Positions 57,100 through 64,000 of a stretch of DNA of 64,000 bases are shown piece after piece. The notes beneath the pieces are model-generated. The model searched no databases, had not been told where the DNA came from, and was given only the letters and a program-made list of their open reading frames with translations. Each line of letters opens with the position of its first letter. Within the stretch, counting starts at the first letter, position 1. A program made the translations under genes and the position numbers. Source of the stretch: Angiostrongylus vasorum (lineage: Eukaryota > Nematoda > Chromadorea > Rhabditida > Metastrongylidae); assembly GCA_018806985.1 (NCBI GenBank), contig JADANN010000169.1, forward strand, positions 124,001 to 188,000, written 5' to 3'.

Positions 57100-58120
57100 A
57101 AAGTCCATCGCAGTTCAGAGTACGGTAGCCGCGCATATCTGATTACGATTTGGGTACGGTAGAAAATTTTGAATGGATTCTTTATCTTGACACACTGTTA
57201 GCTGATAAGGAAAGTTATAAAGAATAAAATAACATGGCATTTCAATAGAGCATCTTTAAAAAGCTCGTAGAACAAGATACAATTTTATAGATGAAAGGTG
57301 AGCAAAAATTTAAAAAATCAGAATTAATCCTTCCAGACTATACAGAGAACGTCACGACTAGAATAAACAACGCCCATCTCCAAGTGAGAAATAGGACACC
57401 GTCGGACTGAGAATTTCTTTTTTTGTCTTTTCTTATCCTCCACTTATGCACTTAATCCTTGTACAAATTCCTACCAAAACTGCATAAATCACCTGTATTA
57501 CCTGTCTCGAAGTCTCAAGTAACTCTAATGAATATGCTCTTATAATAATAAAAACAACTGCAATGAATACAACTAAACATTTCTTTTCTAACAATTCTAC
57601 TGCGCACCAAGGCTATTAAGTGAGCTCTGAATTCTAGAGCGACTTTCGGAGAATCACAATTCCTGTCTGAGGCAGTGGTTCGTCGTTTTTAACCGGTTAT
57701 TTTTTATACGAGAGTAGTCATCGGTGGCAAGCCATGGTATTCATAGAGTATTCTAAGCTTGTTTACTGACGAAAATATTAGAGCTGCCTTGTTGTACATG
57801 ACTCCATACCATCTTCTGTGTATTTTCCGACCGCTTGATTTCTAATATTTATTAAGGAAGCAACGTGAAGGACACATTTCTCCTACATGCAAGAATACCC
57901 GAGCATTTAGGCATGAACATACCTACAAATCCTTGAAACTTTCAATTAACTCGGAATAGCACAATGAGAAGCAGCCCATCCACTAGTTCTCAGGGCAAAG
58001 ACAGGCTACCTTTTGACCCGCTCTAACCAATACTTGGAGCTACGTATGCTTGCATCTACCGGCTCAAAGTACTCAGTTGTCACAATGTCGCGATCCGTGG
58101 ATTTCACAAATAACACAGCT
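57100..58120. other. Upstream of copy 3 exon a; no exon found
   Basis: The missing signal-peptide exon could be here or further right, but I found no ATG-plus-hydrophobic stretch with a phase-0 donor. Confidence 0.35.
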
Positions 58121-58124
58121 GATG

Positions 58125-58430
58125 CAGACAGCCTCAGCTTAACTGGATTCATTGCCGATTTAGGCTCCACAGATCAATCCTGTTGGCGGGTGATTGCTGA
58201 TGGCACTGATCGATAGAACTAGCCGAGAGACAGGCGAAACGAAGGACCGGCATTGTATGGTGGTGAACGCGTTAGCCCCCAGAAGGGTAATAGCGCGTTC
58301 GTTCCTCACAAGAGACACCTACGGTCCAAAGTTTTGCAAATATCTCAGCATGACTGTGGTTGTATCACACATAATACCCTGCCGCGAAAAAACATAATAG
58401 GCAGTAAATAAAAAGTTAACATAGTACTAA
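58125..58430 (+). mobile_element. SINE-C copy, near full length
   Basis: CAGCCTCAGCTTAACTGGAT, TTGGCGGGTGATTGCTGATG, GGTGGTGAACGCGTTAGCCC, GCGCGTTCGTTCC, GTTTTGCAAATATCTCAGCA, and end AGGCAGTAAATAAAAAGTTA. Confidence 0.87.
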
Positions 58431-58995
58431 ACTGTTGGCATTCTTCATTTACCCTACTGTAGTGGTTACAGTTATTTTCTCACATTTTCTCACTGTTCCT
58501 TTGCATTTATACAACTTACCGGTTTGTACGACATGATATTTTCGACTGCCAACAGTAGCAAGAAAAAACGTTGCATTTCATTTCCGTCTCATAGCAGGAC
58601 GTCTGAAATGGCAATACAGATTTTCCCAAGAGTTGGTCAAAGCGAACAAAACACAAAGAAACGAACGAGTATGACCGAATTCATGAGATAAACGTAGATA
58701 AGGAAAGGAGCTAAAGCAAATTTCCGACCTTGCAATGATTAGAATTTCAGACGGAAAGCTTTAAGCATCAAAAATTCTGCAAAAATCTATAACGACATTA
58801 AAGATAGTGAATTGGGCAAAATTAACAAGGTAATCACCATATCAACAAGCAGATAAAAACCAAACCAATTCACCAGTGCGAGGTTCAATGGATGCTGAAA
58901 TCATCAGCATGTTTTCGAGCGTAATAGTAACGAGAACGATAACTAGAAGATCCATTAACGCAGTAAATTTCTTACTCAATCTTTCATTTGTTAAT
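58431..58995. other. No gene seen
   Basis: Intergenic or intronic AT-rich DNA; nothing recognised. Confidence 0.4.
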
Positions 58996-59004
58996 CTTTT
59001 TTTG

Positions 59005-59170
59005 CTTCATCAAGTCAGTGTTTTTATTCTCGTGGACCAAATCTGGTACCAGTACGTCAACTTCGGAGGGATGGAAGGCCCAGTTATTGCGGACACGAGG
59101 TCGAACAAAAGAAGAAGTGCCCATAGCAAGACATGTCTAATCACTGCGCTATACGCGCTCCCTTGTTTCA
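59005..59170 (-). mobile_element. SINE-B fragment
   Basis: TGGACCAAATCTGGTACCAG, GGAGGGATGGAAGGCCCAG and CTAATCACTGCGCTATACGC; the tail side is missing. Only about 30 bases separate it from the next SINE-A. Confidence 0.7.
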
Positions 59171-59202
59171 CCACGACAAGATAGATCTTTTGTTTTTAAA
59201 CA

Positions 59203-59580
59203 GGGGCGAATAGCACAGTGGTAGTAACGTTCGTCACGAGTACGGTGTTGGTTCGTCCCGTTTCGGCCTCAGCAAGCCTTTCATTCCTCCGGAGTCCGGA
59301 AATTGTTTTCGGACTTGACTGGGAAAAAATTCACTCTCTACAGTCCAAGTGAGAACGTTCTAGCCCAGCTATCTCAGGAATTCAGGAAGAATCAACTTAC
59401 CTAGCATACTGCGACATTCAAGATGAAAAGAAAATCCCCAAACAGCAGGCGAAGCCATACGTAAAAGTTGGAAGACCTTCATAGATGGTGCATGCGTAGA
59501 CACGAATCGAATGTGAGAAGTGCTGGGATCCGCACAGCAGATGTCACAGACGGGTCGCAAGAAAAAAAAACAAATACTCA
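59203..59580 (+). mobile_element. SINE-A copy, best preserved
   Basis: Head GGGGCGAATAGCACAGTGG with A box TAGCACAGTGGTAG (59211-59224) and B box GGTTCGTCCCG (59250-59260). Then comes the shared centre, the body with AGCTATCTCAGGAATTCAGG, and end GAAGTGCTGGGATCCGCACA...GACGGGTC. Used as the reference for the family. Confidence 0.88.
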
Positions 59581-59664
59581 GACGGCATGTTCTCACATGT
59601 CATGAAAGCCCAGCGCTTCTTCTATTCGTTTTGTTGACTTTTTCCAGTTTTCGTCCATAAAAGC

Positions 59665-59705
59665 AGCAGAGTTAACGTTTCGACTAGGCGAAGGCGTGGC
59701 GAGTT
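59665..59705 (-). repeat. PLE-terminus-like fragment
   Basis: The minus strand reads CGCCTTCGCCTAGTCGAAAC followed by GTTAAC, comparable to the GAAACGTC part of the hammerhead-like motifs; the rest is lost. Confidence 0.35.
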
Positions 59706-60990
59706 GTTCTCTTCTTTCCTCGCTAATATAATGGTTGTTGGTCAAACAAGGTTCTTCTTGGAACCTTGAGATAGACGTGTTACAGCGTTTCCAGAACTAG
59801 ACCATAAGTAGCTCACCAACAAGTACGGGCAGTTGGAAAGTTCAGCGGCTTCCACTAGAATTCGTCGCATGTTTGGACTAGACATCAAAAAATCATTGTC
59901 TTATCATTTAACACCCAAATGGATTAATCTTCACTATTAAACGTTCATTAGTCCCTCATGGTGTGAATGAGTTTAGCCTTCAAAGTGAACACGTACTAAC
60001 AGTGTACAGTGCCCAGGTACTGACGTTTGTACAATACAATCCCACCTGAAGTCGACCTTAGACGAAATGAAAGGATCGATTGAATCTAACAACCAAATCC
60101 ATAATATGAGAATATGTCAATATTTTGAAGGTAGGCAAATAGGAAAAAACTATTGAAGTCAAAAAGTTGCTTACCTTCTTTACCTGCCATATTTCTAAAT
60201 GAGCTGAATTGTCCAGAAAAACAACCACAGAAAATCTTGGAAATTTGGGTTCAGGAAAAGATATCGAGACTCCGTTCGTCAGCGTTCGCTCGTGTGTTTA
60301 TTTACAGTACGTTTCACGAAAAAAAAAGAAAAACACTAGCCAGAAAACTCCTTTCTTAGCATTCATGCTTCCAGAAATAACGGAATGATATGAAACAGTT
60401 AACGCTGTGCAGCAAATAATTGTTTAGAAGAGTAACTAAAAGTAGGTAGAAGCCCAGATCCGCTAGAAGCAATCTCATTGTGATTCTACTTTGGCTATTC
60501 AATAATGCCTAAAGAGAGCTGAGTCAAGGAAAAAACAGCAGTTATCGAACGACTGCCGAATACTCCAACTCACTAACTGGTTAGCAGCCGTTTTACAACC
60601 GTTTCTGAATAAAATAAACGGCGGCACTTAACGCACAGAGAAACATATAAGAGCGAGGCTCTTGAAGTTGAAATGAAGTAAAGCAAAACTTGCAATACCT
60701 GTAGAAGAGTTTTTCATTAACGTCGGAAATTTTTTCGAACAAACTGAAGAGACTAGTGCTTGACGATAATTCAATAACGTATCAGGAGTCTGAACTCTAC
60801 CCTCGACGTAAACAACTAAGACACTGATGTTGCCATAACTACACAATTTTATCGAGAAGATGAGTAGAAGTTAACTCAAGTGAATTTCAGAAACTAACTT
60901 ATTCAGATTCTAAAATGACGAATATTAATGAAATATCAGCCCATGCAAGTCAAAAAATATTTCAAGATAGCAAATTCCAAGACCGACTTT
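59706..60990. other. No gene seen
   Basis: Short frames at 60153-60359 and 60628-60846 without features. Confidence 0.4.
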
Positions 60991-61004
60991 CTACCTCGGC
61001 ACTG

Positions 61005-61160
61005 ATCAACAATTCACTGTTTTCTTAATGAGCAAACACAAGGATGTTATGATGACGGGGTTTATCCATTCGCAGTAGCAGACATTTCGGCGGATTCGGA
61101 TTCTTTACAGCCTTGAAGGGTTAAACTGACATGCAATCTACTCAGTCAAACACATCTATA
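61005..61160 (-). repeat. PLE terminal repeat, diverged
   Basis: AATTCACTGTTTTCTTAATG, GTAGCAGACATTTCGGCGGA, TTTACAGCCTTGAAGGGTTA and ACATGCAATCTACTCAG match the order at 49880-50010 and 9015-9085. Confidence 0.6.
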
Positions 61161-61177
61161 AATTCACTTTCATCAGC

Positions 61178-61355
61178 GCATAAAAGCCTAGAAGCATTTT
61201 GAACGAATTCCAAAAATCCAAAAAAGGCTCTGCAAGGACGAGTGTTTTGTGACCAGGTGTAGCCTTGTGCCATACCACTGGCCGCTTTTTTCGACCTTAG
61301 CCAGGCACATTCCTCATACACTCTGTGCAGCCGCCGCTCTCCAACAATAACTGGG
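61178..61355 (+). pseudogene. PLE C-terminal fragment (PLE 4)
   Basis: The plus strand reads SLEAF, a stop, then TNSKNPKKALQGRVFCDQV, matching the C-terminal AFWINxKNP block of the other PLEs. The downstream TTTTTCGACCTTAGCC resembles 52354-52369. Its sense is opposite to the adjacent terminal repeat at 61005-61160. Confidence 0.6.
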
Positions 61356-61635
61356 GGGCTTATAAAGAACAAAACGGTGAGTTTTTTTGTGAAAAACGTG
61401 GTTTACAGCCTTAACAAAAAATTACGTATTAAATTTTATCTGTTGAGGTTATGAAAGTTGAATAGACTGCGTGTCAATTTGACTTTCCTAGGCTCTAAAG
61501 AAGACGGAAGCCCCAAAACGAATAAATACGAATAAATACTTGTGAACGAATATACACTGTAGTAACAATTTCGCGTCTGTTCATCAGGAAAATAGTAAAT
61601 TATTTCAAGATAACGTATTTCAAGATTCCTTCCAT
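61356..61635. other. No gene seen
   Basis: Contains the short tandem GAATAAATAC pair at 61521-61541; otherwise unremarkable. Confidence 0.4.
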
Positions 61636-61639
61636 GCTT

Positions 61640-61930
61640 CCAAGATCGTAAAAATTAGTATCAGACTTGTCTACGACTAGTTCGAGCCCTCCAGTCCAAA
61701 AAAACTAGCGACAGCTTGTAGTGAAGTAATGGAAACCTAGGATACTTATCCCGAGATTCCAGGAAGCACGGATTCGACCAACATCTAGTAACATTTGCAA
61801 CACAAAAAGTCCTCAAGCAGAAGCCGAATCCACACGCAAAATCCCAAAATGTTCGTGGATGACAGACGCGAGTAAACGAATCGATTATAGAAGGTGCAGG
61901 AAGCTCACAATATGTAATGTCGCGCTTCAT
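61640..61930 (+). mobile_element. SINE-A copy, head lost
   Basis: AGTATCAGACTTGTCTACGA (centre), CCTCAAGCAGAAGCCGAATC, AAACGAATCGATTATAGAAG; the A- and B-box end is missing. Confidence 0.7.
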
Positions 61931-62105
61931 AAAAAAAAATTAAAAATAAGTGAAGTAAAGTTACGATGTATGTGGAAACTAGTGAGTCGTAGGCTACTCT
62001 ATCGCAACATCAACAAACATTGCGAAGACTATTATTGTACTAACAAATTCATATCGACATTTCACAGGGTTCAATTTTAGAAACTAAACAAAATTCATTT
62101 TGAGA
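61931..62105. other. No gene seen
   Basis: Short spacer between two SINE-A copies. Confidence 0.4.
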
Positions 62106-62109
62106 TATC

Positions 62110-62400
62110 TCAGGGAACGGCTCTTTCCCCGCAATCCACAAAATTGGCCATACTCCCATGGTGAAAACCTGAAAACGCTCTAGCAGTGTTATCTCAAAAA
62201 TTCCTGGGACAATTAACTCGAAGAGTATTCAATGGATGGCTCACATGAGGAAGAATGAAAATCCTCAGTCAGCAACCAAACCCAAGCTTGAAACCAGAAG
62301 ATAATCATGCATGACTGAAGCAAAAAACGAGAATAAAAGAAGTGCTGGGATCCACCCATGTAAGCTGCCGGATCAAGTGAAGTAAAACAAATTAAATAAA
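62110..62400 (+). mobile_element. SINE-A copy, head lost
   Basis: GAAAACGCTCTAGCAGTGTT, AAGAATGAAAATCCTCAGTC, GAAGTGCTGGGATCCACCCA. Second SINE-A within 800 bases on the same strand. Confidence 0.7.
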
Positions 62401-63860
62401 TAACAGCGTCAAAATAAATAGAAGATAGATTCCGGCAATTCAAATTAGGAATGAGAAACTTGAGAGGCCAGAATGTAACAAATTCTTCGAAAGCGCTTTC
62501 GGCAACGAGATGACTATTGGAAACTTACCTTTTCTCAAAACTCTAAAAAAAACTCACGTCCCAAACGGTTCTGTCTTCTAATTACTAAATACTCAACATG
62601 ACGTCAGTAAGCACAATTTCAACATGATGATAATGTTCTTTTCTTTGAATTATCACGGTCCACTACTGATGAAGACTCACGATTATGGGATAGAACTCAT
62701 TTTTTTGATCAGCTGCGTTAAAATATCATTAACTTCATAAACCAGGATTTTTGACAAGTATCGATAACCTTTCGACGACTCGACCACTTAAGGCAAGCAT
62801 CGATTCATGAAATAAGTGAACACGTTAAGGATTACCACGGTGCCGAACATATCTCCACAGATAAGATGGAGAAAAGAAGATAAAAGTGTTGTCACAAAAA
62901 TCTCATTTTAGGAAAGTTCGTGCTTGAGCGCAAACGTCATCAAACTCAATAAACATTTGCAATACGACGCCCTGAACACGCATTTCCAAGAATCGAGAGT
63001 TTCCGGTAGGCATAATGCCAATGAAAAAGACCTTCAGAACAAAAAAAACATTCCTCAATGGAACCGCAAATGTTTTGGTATGGTGAAAAGTTGTTCAATC
63101 AAGATTGTTAGCAAAAAAAACAGTCCTTCATGAGAAAAATCTCGAATGGATGAAGTGATTCCGATGAAGCAGCGATGAACCTGACGAAATGTCATTCGTT
63201 CATTGATTTGACAAGAAATAAGTGTTTGTCCTCTCAACCACTGACGAGAACTGGTAAGAGCGAACTGTGTGGTCTTGCGGACCGTTTGTTCATCTCGTCA
63301 ATAAAAACACAAAACAAACGAAAATGAGCCGTTCGAAAACTTTCATGTACGTTCAGCGGCATGATGTGCTCAGAATTCAAATAGTGTTTAGGACCGTTGT
63401 AAGCATACTGCGAGCCAACTTGAAACAGTGATACTGTCTAAGTTCGTGAAGCAAAAAACGACTGCTTACTGGCAAGCCCTGGAATATTCAACGGCAGGAA
63501 GCTCGGAAAAAAAACAAAGAATAAAACGTCTTATTAACACTTTTCCTAGATATTAATAAGAAATGCTGATAAAAAAGCAAGCAACTTTTTCCATTGCCGT
63601 AACAAATTGGTGAAAAGGGCATCACGATATAGACGAGGAGGAAAAAGCCTTAACGTAGAGAGACAAACAAATTTTTGTAATTGTAAATTAGGAGCACGAA
63701 AAAAAGTGTTCGAATGAACAACAAGCTCATCTTTGTCACGTAATAAGAGAGGTACAAGAAAAAAATTCCCGACATCTAGTAAAAAGTCTTAGGTGTTGCA
63801 TAAATAGCTAAAAATGAGGAAAGTACAGGTAGTGTATTTTTTTAAAAAATATAACGATAC
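62401..63860. other. No gene seen
   Basis: AT-rich; frames at 62924-63133 and 63055-63237 have no features. The missing first exon of copy 3 is not evident. Confidence 0.4.
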
Positions 63861-63862
63861 AA

Positions 63863-64000
63863 TGGCGCGTGTGGCGCAGTGGTCAGAGGCCCCTGCAACA
63901 CACATGGGATCGATTTCGCGCCCCTCATCCACCAAGCCTTCCATCCCTCTGGGGTCGGCAAAGTGGTACCAGACTTGTCTGGGAGGATAGCAACACTGGT
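63863..64000 (+). mobile_element. SINE-B copy, cut by the window edge
   Basis: Best-preserved head: A box TGGCGCAGTGGTCAGAGGC (63872-63890) and B-box-like GGGATCGATTT (63906-63916), then CCTTCCATCCCTCTGGGGTC and TGGTACCAGACTTGTCTGGG. It continues beyond base 64000. Confidence 0.85.

Noticed and set aside
63863..63916. Possible functional tRNA gene
   Set aside because: The A and B boxes are tRNA-like, but no cloverleaf with acceptor stem can be drawn, and the same head recurs at many sites with a common non-tRNA body, so it is a SINE head.

Overview
This is a stretch of intron-rich, repeat-dense, AT-rich animal DNA, most probably from a nematode. I lean towards a clade V, hookworm-like worm because of the receptor guanylate cyclase family and the short exons with GTAAGT/GTGAGT donors and TTTCAG-type acceptors; the species cannot be named from the sequence alone. 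There are no bacterial operons, rRNA genes, ordinary tRNA genes or CRISPR arrays.

The only host protein-coding sequence I can defend lies on the minus strand. It encodes three versions of the first half of a natriuretic-peptide-receptor-type extracellular ligand-binding domain (ANF_receptor fold) of a receptor guanylate cyclase, best matched by my knowledge to GCY-28. Copy 1 (5931-6646) and copy 2 (32643-33527) are single uninterrupted exons, each with its own signal peptide. Copy 3 is the same region split over seven exons (57002-57097, 54659-54708, 54448-54541, 53910-54002, 53502-53594, 48382-48525, 47355-47457), which I assembled from splice sites and protein similarity. All three end at an equivalent position with a phase-1 splice donor. 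No membrane, kinase-homology or cyclase exons are recognisable between the copies or to their left. The simplest reading is a set of alternative 5' exon cassettes that splice into shared downstream exons beyond the left edge. Copy 1 carries a 1-base frameshift in a homopolymer.

The rest is mobile DNA in large introns. Region by region: 1-5.9 kb holds a dead mariner and two SINEs; 8.9-12.3 kb a Penelope-like retroelement (PLE) with a YVDD reverse transcriptase, a GIY-YIG endonuclease and hammerhead-like termini; 16.8-19.05 kb a nested stack (SINE-A containing a full-length dead mariner, which contains a SINE-C pair); 21-29.4 kb SINE-C copies, two in inverted arrangement; 34.9-35.1 kb a hammerhead-like motif inside an inverted repeat; 38.5-44.8 kb an unknown ~380-bp repeat (rep-D) and a 45-bp-arm palindrome; 45-64 kb is the densest mix, with head-to-head PLE remnants at 49.9-52.4 kb.

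The repeat names SINE-A, SINE-B, SINE-C and rep-D are mine, defined only by comparison of copies inside this window. Repeat boundaries are approximate (about +/-20 bases), and all similarity calls were made by eye.
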